15,757 bases of DNA from HGM11416 sp045596285 (GTDB lineage Bacteria > Bacillota > Clostridia > Christensenellales > Borkfalkiaceae). The stretch is taken from NCBI GenBank assembly GCA_045596285.1, contig JAZOCA010000044.1, positions 1 to 15,757 of the forward strand, read 5' to 3'. The notes under the pieces are model-generated. The model worked only from the letters and a program-made list of their open reading frames with translations, did no database searches and had not been told where the DNA came from. Numbering within the stretch: the first letter of the stretch is position 1; every line of letters begins with the position of its first letter. Below are positions 1 through 5,564 of this stretch, in pieces. Both the position numbers and the translations under genes were made by a program.

Positions 1-31
1 CATAGCCGTGCATATCTTTTCCTGCGGTTTG

Positions 32-104
32 ATGATATACAATGCTCCGCGTTGATGATATCCAGCCACTTCGTGTCTGATGATATACACTTTCTGCGAA
101 AGTG
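32..104. repeat. Array of three short hairpins with a conserved 8-base linker
   Basis: Three small palindromes lie at 40-54, 63-79 and 88-104. Their loops are TCC, TTC and TGC, and their stems are 6 bp (one wobble), 7 bp (one mismatch) and 7 bp (perfect). The linker ATGATATA or ATGATATC precedes each one (32-39, 55-62, 80-87). The stem sequences differ while the linkers are constant, so the unit is conserved as a structure rather than as a sequence. The spacing is 23-25 bp. This resembles short palindromic interspersed repeats of intergenic regions. There is no CRISPR-like spacer pattern. Function unknown. Confidence 0.7.
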
Positions 105-114
105 ATTAAAGTTA

Positions 115-159
115 CAAGCCTTTTTTGTTTTTAGCCGTAAAATACAAATCGTTCACTTT
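115..159 (+). repeat. Left copy of a 45-bp imperfect direct repeat
   Basis: This segment matches 1661-1705 at 42 of 45 positions without gaps, from CAAGCC and a T-run to GTTCACTTT. The right copy begins inside the 3' arm of a strong terminator. The left copy keeps that arm and the T-run but lacks the matching 5' arm, so it looks like a truncated duplicate. The two copies bracket the three-gene cassette. Confidence 0.75.
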
Positions 160-227
160 ATACCTCTTTCGTTCAATTTGTGGGTATTGTTCAATTTATA
201 GACAATCAAAATCATACACAAAAACTG

Positions 228-256
228 TTGAATTAAAATAAAAAGTATGCTATACT
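228..256 (+). promoter_or_regulatory. Sigma-A-type promoter of the DUF4304-like cassette
   Basis: TTGAAT (228-233) and TATACT (251-256) are separated by exactly 17 bp, with an extended -10 TGC at 248-250. The start codon at 288 and its ribosome site AAAGGAAG (274-281) follow at normal distances. Confidence 0.75.
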
Positions 257-287
257 AAACTAAGAAATTAACGAAAGGAAGTTCACT

Positions 288-797
288 ATGACACAAGCCC
301 AGAAAATGAACGCAGCTCTTGAGCGCGAAGTTATTGCCAAGCTCAAAGTAGATGGATTTGAAGGCAAATTCCCTCATTACAGGAGAGTTTTCCCCGATAG
401 AATTGAACTCATATCCTTCCCGAAGGATAAGTACGGCAACGCTTTTCACGTGGAAGCATCGGTTGCGTATCCAAACAGAGAGAAATGGGAGCAAAATATT
501 GACTATCATTTCTTTACAGGTGAGCTTGACGAGCTAACAGCCGATGATTGCGGAAAGAGGTATGAGCTGAAAAGCCGTTTCGGTAGGATTTTCTATTACA
601 CAGACGTATATATCACTCAGATTTTCGGCGGCATCATATATGAGGGTGTCAGCGAAAAGAAGATGGAAACCTATAAACCCAAGCGTTTTGATATTCACAT
701 TCAGAAATACGATGAAGGTATATATCAACGTATCTGTGATGAGATCAACCGCAAAATGACAAAGATTTATAAATGGTGGGAGAAAATGAGTAAATGA
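288..797 (+). CDS. DUF4304-like hypothetical protein
   Basis: A 169-residue soluble protein with no signal peptide or membrane segment. Its N-terminal half runs from a short helix (ALEREVIAKLK) into a GF...YRR strand and an ISF...A.V.YPN segment. This order resembles the DUF4304 family, whose function is unknown; the assignment is by pattern only and moderately weak. The C-terminus is a basic, amphipathic helix. The ATG at 288 has a good ribosome site (AAAGGAAG) and a 17-bp-spaced promoter upstream. It is the first gene of a cassette with the two membrane proteins that follow, and its stop codon overlaps the next start (ATGA). Base composition is visibly richer in GC than the core genes (26 of 60 bases at 301-360), which suggests acquisition from elsewhere. 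Confidence 0.7.
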   Translation: MTQAQKMNAALEREVIAKLKVDGFEGKFPHYRRVFPDRIELISFPKDKYGNAFHVEASVAYPNREKWEQNIDYHFFTGELDELTADDCGKRYELKSRFGRIFYYTDVYITQIFGGIIYEGVSEKKMETYKPKRFDIHIQKYDEGIYQRICDEINRKMTKIYKWWEKMSK

Positions 798-970
798 AAA
801 ATACGATAATAAACTTGCCGATAGCGATTGTGCTATATGTGTTGTTTGCTGTATATGGCTACTTTAATCTTCCGGCGCCGTATGGCATACATAGCTTTTG
901 GATATCGGCGGTTGTTGTAGCTGTTTTGGGTTTTGTTTTTTGGTTAGTGAAACGATTATCGAAAAAGTAA
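794..970 (+). CDS. Small two-TM membrane protein (58 aa)
   Basis: The ATG at 794 overlaps the previous stop codon as ATGA, so translation is probably coupled. A purine-rich GGGAGA lies about 11 bases upstream. The 58-residue product starts MKNTIINLP and has two hydrophobic stretches, about residues 8-24 and 35-52, split by a Pro/Gly/Tyr turn (NLPAPYG). It ends in a basic tail, VKRLSKK, which suggests a hairpin with its C-terminus on the cytoplasmic side. I recognise no family. The coupling, the shared GC-rich composition and the position between two cassette genes argue that it is real despite its length. It could assist the neighbouring membrane protein, but nothing in the sequence proves that. 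Confidence 0.6.
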   Translation: MKNTIINLPIAIVLYVLFAVYGYFNLPAPYGIHSFWISAVVVAVLGFVFWLVKRLSKK

Positions 971-988
971 GTAAGGTCTGAGTAATAT

Positions 989-1405
989 ATGGAAAAAGTA
1001 ATTGCAAAGAAAAAGCATAGCTCAGGTGTTATGTTTATACTCTTGACTCTGCTCGGTGTGGGATTGCTCATACTCGGCATAGCCTTTGACATAAAAATCC
1101 TATTGTTTATGGGTGTGCTTTTCGCCGTCGGTTGCGTTGGATTTGTCGTTTGGTATTTCACCGTTCCGTCTGTGATTATAGCACTTGACGAAAATAGAAA
1201 CCTTATATTGCCGAGGGGCGTTGTAATTTCCTTGCGTGATATAACCGAGGTGTCCTCGTTTGAAGCGTGGAATCATCGTGTTGACTATACTTGGGGTACA
1301 ATCACGATTGAAACCAAAACGAGAAAATACAAATACGGATTTGTAGCCGATTGTGCAGAGGTTGAAAGAAAAATCAACGACCTGCGCTATGGCAAGAAAA
1401 TATAA
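989..1405 (+). CDS. Two-TM protein with PH-like C-terminal domain
   Basis: A 138-residue protein. Residues 1-10 are basic (KVIAKKKHSS). Two adjacent hydrophobic segments follow, at about 15-33 and 37-56. The remaining 80 residues form a strand-rich cytoplasmic domain (VIIALDENRNLILPRG, then ISLRDITEVSSFEAW, then TITIETKTRKYKYGFV) ending in a helix (CAEVERKINDLR). This layout is typical of small bacterial proteins with a PH-like domain after a TM hairpin; the assignment is by shape and not by a diagnostic motif. The ribosome site is weak (AAGG, 12 bases upstream). It is the last gene of the repeat-flanked cassette, and no gene follows before the terminator at 1635. Confidence 0.65.
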   Translation: MEKVIAKKKHSSGVMFILLTLLGVGLLILGIAFDIKILLFMGVLFAVGCVGFVVWYFTVPSVIIALDENRNLILPRGVVISLRDITEVSSFEAWNHRVDYTWGTITIETKTRKYKYGFVADCAEVERKINDLRYGKKI

Positions 1406-1634
1406 TCTCCTGTTGGGTGATGAAAGGACTAATATAAAAATAGGTGCAACCGCTTACAAAAAAATGCACCCATAACTCTAAATTTTGCACCCATTGTAAA
1501 ATGGTATCAAAATTTTGGATTACTCACATAAAGAAATCATAATATTGATACGAAAAATATCGGTATTATGGCTTTTTTATTTCCCAAATAGGGGTGTTTT
1601 GCCCTTTTTTATAAGTTTTATAGTAAAAATTGAA

Positions 1635-1672
1635 GCTTGCCGGGATGGTTTTCGTCCTTGCAAGCCTTTTTT
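1635..1672 (+). terminator. Intrinsic terminator of the three-gene cassette
   Basis: GCTTGC (1635-1640) pairs with GCAAGC (1660-1665). After a 2-nt internal mismatch, GGATG (1643-1647) pairs with CGTCC (1653-1657, one wobble) around a GTTTT loop. A run of six T follows at 1667-1672. This is a long stem plus a U tract, so a good rho-independent terminator. Confidence 0.8.
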
Positions 1673-1705
1673 GTTTATAGCCGTAAAATATAAATCGTTC
1701 ATTTT
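1661..1705 (+). repeat. Right copy of the 45-bp imperfect direct repeat
   Basis: It matches 115-159 at 42 of 45 positions. It starts in the 3' arm of the terminator at 1635 and continues 33 bases past the T-run, so conservation extends beyond what the terminator alone would need. Confidence 0.75.
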
Positions 1706-1745
1706 GTGAGGTATCTTTAATTATTAATTTTTTAAGGCAAAATCT

Positions 1746-1774
1746 TTGATTCGAGTTTGATTATGTGATATAAT
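1746..1774 (+). promoter_or_regulatory. Promoter of the DUF4097-like lipoprotein gene
   Basis: TTGATT (1746-1751) and a perfect TATAAT (1769-1774) are separated by 17 bp. The lipoprotein start lies 41 bases downstream of the -10 box. Confidence 0.8.
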
Positions 1775-1815
1775 GAATTTACTAATAAATAAGAATTTAT
1801 GGTAGGGATATTATT

Positions 1816-2568
1816 ATGAAAAAATATATTGTAATAATATTAGTATTATTGTTGTTAGCATTAGCATCATGTGCTAACGAAAATGTCGTTTTGAATGATC
1901 TTAAAACATATGAAATAACATCCGATATTCACTTTTTAGATGTTCAAATTAATGCAGCCGATTTTAAAATTAAACACGGAGATGCATTTTGGGTAGAAAG
2001 CAATTTGAAATACTTGTCTGTGTCTGAAAAAGACGGCGTTTTGATAATTACCGATGAAGCCAAAAGCAGTAGCAACTATTCAAATGCGGTTTTAACACTT
2101 TATGTACCCAATGGTATAGTATTTGATGATGTAGACATTACGACCGGGGCGGCAAAATTGACGGCGGATGCCTTGTTCACAGGCTCGCTGAAATTGAATC
2201 TCGGAGCAGGTGATGTGCGATTTGAAAGTCTTCATGTTTCTTCAACTGCTGATATTAAAGGTGGTACGGGGCAAATTACTGTTGTAAGCGGTATGATTAA
2301 TGATCTGTCACTTGAAATGGGAATGGGAGAATTGAATTTAACTGCTGCCGTGCTCGGAGAGAGTAACTTGAAGTTTGGTGTTGGAGAATCTAATTTAACG
2401 CTGATTGGTAGTAAAGACGACTACAAAGTAGATGTTGAAAAAGGTCTTGGAATCATTTCCGTTGATGGAAAGAATGTATCTGATTTTGGCAGTAGCGGGA
2501 ATGGACAAAATCATATTCATATTGAAGGTGGCGTTGGAACTGTACATATTGTATTTCAAGAAGACTAA
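1816..2568 (+). CDS. Lipoprotein with DUF4097-like beta-solenoid repeats
   Basis: A 250-residue secreted lipoprotein. Residues 1-18 form a lipoprotein signal (MKKY plus a hydrophobic core) ending in the lipobox L-A-S-C, with Cys19 as the lipidated residue; the mature protein should be anchored to the outer face of the membrane. From about residue 105 the chain is a series of roughly 20-residue turns, each a strand followed by G-x-G: LNLGAGD, IKGGTGQ, LEMGMGE, LKFGVGE, EKGLGI, IEGGVG. This is the pattern of DUF4097-type right-handed beta-solenoids. Ligand or partner is unknown. The ATG has AGGG 9-12 bases upstream and its own promoter at 1746. No membrane partner or PspC-type regulator is next to it, and it appears monocistronic. 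Confidence 0.8.
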   Translation: MKKYIVIILVLLLLALASCANENVVLNDLKTYEITSDIHFLDVQINAADFKIKHGDAFWVESNLKYLSVSEKDGVLIITDEAKSSSNYSNAVLTLYVPNGIVFDDVDITTGAAKLTADALFTGSLKLNLGAGDVRFESLHVSSTADIKGGTGQITVVSGMINDLSLEMGMGELNLTAAVLGESNLKFGVGESNLTLIGSKDDYKVDVEKGLGIISVDGKNVSDFGSSGNGQNHIHIEGGVGTVHIVFQED

Positions 2569-2840
2569 TAAATTCTGGTTTATCTAATTAAAAATGGGGC
2601 ATAACTTTTTACCATAATGTACCCATAAAATTATTTTTTTATTGATTCTAAAAGAGTATTAAAATAATAAATTATTCACAATAAACATCCACCCGATATT
2701 CGGTTAGATGTTTTGTAAGCACTTTTAACTCGCATAAGATTTTAATTCTTTCTTTAATTAATCATAAAAGTTAGGAAAAAACATTATTAAAAGATAGTTT
2801 TTTGTTAATTTGGTATACATAAATTTGTGAAAAACTTCCT
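2569..2840. other. AT-rich intergenic stretch with a terminator-like hairpin
   Basis: No gene is visible. The stretch contains a faint relative of the motif at 1465-1506 (GGGGCATAACT...GTACCCATAA around 2596-2629) and the hairpin listed at 2684-2714. The remainder is AT-rich sequence up to the carD promoter. Confidence 0.5.
2684..2714 (+). terminator. Possible terminator after the lipoprotein gene
   Basis: AACATC (2684-2689) pairs with GATGTT (2707-2712). Inside, ACC and GA pair with TC and GGT around a TAT loop, with small bulges. Only four T follow, so termination may be weak. It lies 115 bases after the stop codon. Confidence 0.4.
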
Positions 2841-2869
2841 TTGATTCTTTTTGTTTATTTTAGTATAAT
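2841..2869 (+). promoter_or_regulatory. Promoter of the CarD-family gene
   Basis: TTGATT (2841-2846), a 17-bp spacer, and a perfect TATAAT (2864-2869). The gene starts 27 bases downstream. Confidence 0.8.
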
Positions 2870-2896
2870 AAAAAGAAAAAGGAGTAAACGAGCAGT

Positions 2897-3394
2897 TTGT
2901 ATAATATAGGTGAGTACGTAGTTTATAGGCGATTAAACGTATGCAAGATAGAAAGTATAGAGCGTAACGTTTTTGAAACTAACGGCAAGGAGTATTATAA
3001 GTTAGTTCCATTAGCAAAGCAAGATACGGGAGCTACTGTGATTTACCTTCCAGTTGAATTTGAGCAAGGTTTAAGGCATATACTAACGAAAGAGCAAATA
3101 AAAGATTATTTAGCCCATATGGCCGAAATTAAGCCTTATTTTGCAAACCAAAAGAAACCTACCCAGTTGGTTGCTTGTTATGAAGAAATAATTGAATCGG
3201 GCGACGTTGGTAAATATTTGGCATTATTCAAAGGTGTGTTGGAAAAGGAAAGAACGGGAAAGAAAAAAGTTAGTGAAATTGAACTTAGATATAAAGCAAA
3301 GGTAGAAAATCTTATTGTAACAGAGTTTGCATTTGTTTTAAATGAAGAAATAGGAAAAATGAAAGAAATAATTATATCTAAATTACAAAATTAA
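2897..3394 (+). CDS. CarD/CdnL-family transcription regulator
   Basis: A 165-residue protein from a TTG start; AAGGAG lies 12 bases upstream, a slightly long gap, but no better start exists. Residues 3-60 match the RNA-polymerase-interacting fold of CarD/CdnL/TRCF: IGEYVVY at the start, KIESIE, then YYKLVPL and the ATVIYLPV strand. Residues 65-165 are helical and basic, as in the DNA-binding half of CarD. Family members bind the RNA polymerase beta subunit and stabilise open promoter complexes, chiefly at rRNA and growth-related promoters. It has its own promoter and a terminator shared with the convergent thioredoxin gene, so it is a single-gene unit. The family call is firm; the target promoters are unknown. 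Confidence 0.85.
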   Translation: MYNIGEYVVYRRLNVCKIESIERNVFETNGKEYYKLVPLAKQDTGATVIYLPVEFEQGLRHILTKEQIKDYLAHMAEIKPYFANQKKPTQLVACYEEIIESGDVGKYLALFKGVLEKERTGKKKVSEIELRYKAKVENLIVTEFAFVLNEEIGKMKEIIISKLQN

Positions 3395-3427
3395 AAAAGT
3401 TTCAACTATGTGTTGAAACTTTTTTTT
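3393..3427. terminator. Bidirectional terminator between carD-like gene and trxA
   Basis: GTTTCAAC (3399-3406) and GTTGAAAC (3412-3419) form a perfect 8-bp stem with a five-base loop. It is flanked by A6 on the left and a run of eight T on the right. Both strands read stem plus U tract, so it can serve both convergent genes. Confidence 0.9.
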
Positions 3428-3431
3428 ATTC

Positions 3432-3740
3432 TTATACGTTTAATAGACTTAATATTTGCTCTTTGGATATTACTCCAACAGATTTGTTTTTTAGTTCACC
3501 ATTTTTAAAAACTAATAAAGTGGGAATTGCCGATATTGAATATTCTCTTGCGATTTCTGGTGCTTCGTCTACGTTAACTTTTGCAACGATATAATTACCA
3601 TCTTCGTTAGCAATTTCGTCTACTACTGGTGAGAGCATGCGACAAGGCCCACACCAAACAGCCCAAAAGTCAACTAAAACTGGTTTATCTGAAGATATTA
3701 CTTGTTTAAAATTATCAACGTTAAGTTCAATGATTGTCAT
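3432..3740 (-). CDS. trxA: Thioredoxin
   Basis: A 102-residue classical thioredoxin, a cytoplasmic protein-disulfide reductase that is recycled by thioredoxin reductase. The active site WCGPC is at residues 29-33 after VLVDFWA, Asp24 is in place, and the cis-proline is in AIPT (Pro73), followed by LLVFKNGE. The length is normal for the family. I chose the ATG at 3740, which begins MTIIEL, because AGGAG lies seven bases upstream and the family starts there. A longer frame reaching 3812 would run through the rpsT terminator. The position after rpsT on the minus strand suggests it may get read-through as well as its own weak promoter. Confidence 0.93.
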   Translation of the reverse strand: MTIIELNVDNFKQVISSDKPVLVDFWAVWCGPCRMLSPVVDEIANEDGNYIVAKVNVDEAPEIAREYSISAIPTLLVFKNGELKNKSVGVISKEQILSLLNV

Positions 3741-3758
3741 ATTATTTCTCCTATTCGT

Positions 3759-3788
3759 AGTATCGTTAAAAGAAAAAAATTTATACAA
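3759..3788 (-). promoter_or_regulatory. Possible promoter for trxA
   Basis: On the minus strand TTGTAT (3783-3788) and GATACT (3759-3764) are 18 bp apart, just below the rpsT terminator and upstream of the trxA ribosome site. The -10 match is imperfect. Confidence 0.4.
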
Positions 3789-3820
3789 AAAAATCTTCCG
3801 CCTATGTTGCAAGCGGAAGA
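3787..3820 (-). terminator. Terminator of rpsT
   Basis: TCTTCCGC (3794-3801) pairs with GCGGAAGA (3813-3820) as a perfect 8-bp stem with an 11-base loop. Read on the minus strand it is followed by seven U (3787-3793). It lies 20 bases after the rpsT stop. Confidence 0.9.
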
Positions 3821-3839
3821 AAAGCCTTGTATTTTGAAA

Positions 3840-4106
3840 TTAAGCCTTTAAAGCGTTAATTCTAACTGCAAAACCTGATTTCTTGTTAGCAGCAGTATTT
3901 TTATGAATAAGACCCTTAGCAGCAGCCTTATCTAAAACGCTACATACTTCACGGAAAGATGCTTCACATGCAGCAACGTCACCAGCTTCAATAAGAGCAT
4001 TTAATTTCTTTAAAGCGGTTTTTACTTCTGACTTTGCACTTTTGTTAATCTCGTTTTTCTTTTTGTTTACGTTAACGCGCTTAATAGCGGATTTAATATT
4101 GGGCAC
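3840..4106 (-). CDS. rpsT: 30S ribosomal protein S20
   Basis: An 88-residue basic, almost wholly helical protein that binds 16S rRNA early in 30S assembly. It has the family's N-terminal signature, PNIKSAIKRV followed by a run of Asn and Lys, and the C-terminal segment GLIHKNTAANKKSG. The length is typical. The start is GTG at 4106 with AAGGAG ten bases upstream. It is a single gene with its own promoter and terminator, as is common for rpsT. Confidence 0.96.
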   Translation of the reverse strand: MPNIKSAIKRVNVNKKKNEINKSAKSEVKTALKKLNALIEAGDVAACEASFREVCSVLDKAAAKGLIHKNTAANKKSGFAVRINALKA

Positions 4107-4146
4107 TTTATTTTTTCTCCTTAAATTACATAATCATCTGCATAGT

Positions 4147-4175
4147 ATTTTAGCATATTCTTTAAGTTAATGCAA
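4147..4175 (-). promoter_or_regulatory. Promoter of rpsT
   Basis: On the minus strand TTGCAT (4170-4175) and TAAAAT (4147-4152) are separated by 17 bp, with an extended -10 TGC directly before the -10 box. Confidence 0.75.
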
Positions 4176-4283
4176 GGAAAAAAACGCTTTTTTCTTAAAA
4201 CTTTATATTTTTTTATTATAATTTTATTAATAAACTTCTATTAAAAGTTTTTTATGCATTAAAATAAGTGGAGGAATATAAAA

Positions 4284-5012
4284 TTGAAAACTAAAATTGC
4301 ATTATGCGATAGTGGAGTCGGCGGAATAGCGGTATTGATGAAGCTAACAAAAAAGTATCCTGGGAATCACTATTTATATATTAGCGATAGCAGTAATTTT
4401 CCCTATGGAAATAAAGCCCTACATACGGTAGAAAGATTGTGTTATAACAATGTATTAATAGCAAAAAAATGGGGGTGTGATATATTGATTGTCGCTTGCA
4501 ATACAATGTCTGTTTGCGGACGTAAAATCTTTGAAAAGTATTGCGATTTTCCTGTTTTTTACGTTCAACCAAATTATGAAAAAATAGTAAACGAAGAAGG
4601 AAAAAATTCAATTTTATTTTGCACGGAATTAACCGCAAAAATTACTCTAAAAAAGATTATACCAAACAAGTTTTTTTGCACTGTGTATCCTATGAAAAAT
4701 TTAGCTTTACAGATTGAAAAAAACATTTTTGATCTTGAAAAAGAGAAGTATGTTTTTTTCAGTGAAACTTACCGTAATAAAGTAGAAAAAGTATACTTAG
4801 GATGTACTCATTACATTCATTTGAGTAGTCATTTTGCAAGAAATTTTCCAAATGCAACAATAGATGACGGAACAGAAGTTCTAATTGAGATGCTAAAAGA
4901 ATACTTAAACACAAACGAATCGAGTGCTCTAACAAAATTAACCTTTAAGGGTAGTGGGCAAAGGAGAATGAAAAAAGTTTTTTTTTATTTGCAAAATGGT
5001 CAGAAAAAATAG
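4284..5012 (+). CDS. murI: Glutamate racemase (divergent)
   Basis: This cytoplasmic, cofactor-independent racemase makes D-glutamate for peptidoglycan, the substrate of the MurD encoded further on. The 242-residue product shows the family landmarks: DSGVGG (9-14), NFPYG (38-42), ACNT with catalytic Cys72, and GCTHY with catalytic Cys174 and His176, followed by DDGTE (194-198). It is about 20-30 residues shorter than usual. The segments normally reading PG after the second Rossmann strand and GT-x-x-T before the domain switch are replaced (VQPN, LFCTELT), so it is a divergent copy. The start is TTG with GTGGAGG ten bases upstream. It lies 118 bp before mraZ on the same strand and is probably transcribed separately. 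An aspartate or other amino-acid racemase of the same superfamily is the alternative. Confidence 0.78.
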   Translation: MKTKIALCDSGVGGIAVLMKLTKKYPGNHYLYISDSSNFPYGNKALHTVERLCYNNVLIAKKWGCDILIVACNTMSVCGRKIFEKYCDFPVFYVQPNYEKIVNEEGKNSILFCTELTAKITLKKIIPNKFFCTVYPMKNLALQIEKNIFDLEKEKYVFFSETYRNKVEKVYLGCTHYIHLSSHFARNFPNATIDDGTEVLIEMLKEYLNTNESSALTKLTFKGSGQRRMKKVFFYLQNGQKK

Positions 5013-5045
5013 CAAGTTAATTTTTTAAATAAAAAAATATAAAAT

Positions 5046-5080
5046 TGGTCAAATTTGTTCAAAAATGGTTGCATTTGGGC
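5046..5080 (+). promoter_or_regulatory. Four-box MraZ-type operator
   Basis: The pentamers TGGTC (5046-5050), TGTTC (5056-5060), TGGTT (5066-5070) and TGGGC (5076-5080) repeat with an exact 10-bp period, one helical turn. MraZ proteins are known to bind TGGGN-type direct repeats separated by five bases in front of their own gene. Boxes 3 and 4 overlap the -35 element and the spacer, so binding should block RNA polymerase. Confidence 0.7.
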
Positions 5081-5097
5081 AAAAGATGTGTTACAAT
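5069..5097 (+). promoter_or_regulatory. Promoter of the dcw operon
   Basis: TTGCAT (5069-5074), a 17-bp spacer, and TACAAT (5092-5097) with an upstream TG. It lies 33 bases before the mraZ ATG and is overlapped by the operator boxes. Confidence 0.75.
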
Positions 5098-5130
5098 ATA
5101 GGTAACAAAGAGTTGAGGTACTGTTTTCAT

Positions 5131-5562
5131 ATGTTTTTTGGCGAATTTAACCATCAAATAGATGATAACAACAGAATAAGAATTCCTACCCAAGTAAAAA
5201 ATGAACTTGGTAGTACTTTTTATATGGCAAAAGGCCTCGACGGAGTTATTAACGTTCTGCCTGCAAGTTTCGTTGCTGCACAGATTGACAAACTACAAAG
5301 TTGCATCAGCGAGTTTGACGAGGACGAACAGGAAGCTCTTTTAGAATACACTTCTTCAGTTTTTGAAGTAGCCGAAGATAAACATGGCAGAGTAAGAATT
5401 CCAGATATCTTAGTTGAATTTGCCGGTTTAGAAAAGGATATAGTAACAGTTGGTATAGGCAATAAATTATCTATTATGAGTAAGGAAGTAAGAGAAAGTA
5501 AACGTAATAAGAGAACTCACTCTGAAAATATGGGTATTCTTAATAAAAAAATTAAAGGTTAA
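5131..5562 (+). CDS. mraZ: Transcriptional regulator MraZ
   Basis: A 143-residue DNA-binding protein that forms a ring and represses the dcw promoter, including its own. Two SpoVT/AbrB-type halves are visible, each with D-x-x-x-R followed by a basic strand: Asp11-Arg15 (DNNRIRIP) and Asp83-Arg87 (DKHGRVRIP). I chose the ATG at 5131 (MFFGEFNHQI) because it matches the start of other MraZ proteins. A frame beginning at 5065 would cover the operator and promoter. The ribosome site GAGG lies 12 bases upstream. The C-terminal 25 residues are basic and not part of the fold. Two bases separate it from rsmH, so the two are co-transcribed. Confidence 0.93.
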   Translation: MFFGEFNHQIDDNNRIRIPTQVKNELGSTFYMAKGLDGVINVLPASFVAAQIDKLQSCISEFDEDEQEALLEYTSSVFEVAEDKHGRVRIPDILVEFAGLEKDIVTVGIGNKLSIMSKEVRESKRNKRTHSENMGILNKKIKG

Positions 5563-5564
5563 TT

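Larger units (their letters stand above)
1406..1745. other. Intergenic stretch with palindromic repeats and terminators
   Basis: No credible gene is present; the only open frame (1515-1709) runs through a terminator and has no ribosome site. Visible structure includes GGTGCA (1443-1448) inverted against TGCACC (1465-1470), and a second TGCACCCAT 21 bp further on (1486-1494). A weak 4-bp hairpin with a T6 tail lies at 1590-1610. The strong terminator is at 1635-1672 and the right copy of the direct repeat at 1661-1705. Confidence 0.6.

Noticed and set aside
32..104. Possible CRISPR array
   Set aside because: The constant part is only eight bases, the variable parts are themselves palindromes, and no cas gene is present.
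1515..1709. Open frame of 64 codons between the cassette and the lipoprotein gene
   Set aside because: It runs through the strong terminator and the direct repeat, has no ribosome site and shows no protein-like composition.
3741..3812. 24-residue N-terminal extension of thioredoxin
   Set aside because: It lies over the rpsT terminator and has no ribosome site. The internal ATG at 3740 has AGGAG at a good distance and matches the family start.
4194..4222. Promoter for murI (TATAAT at 4217)
   Set aside because: The -35 position reads CTTAAA, a poor match, and the region is so AT-rich that a TATAAT is expected by chance.
5065..5130. 22-residue N-terminal extension of MraZ
   Set aside because: It would code through the operator and promoter. 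MraZ proteins begin at the MFFGEF position.
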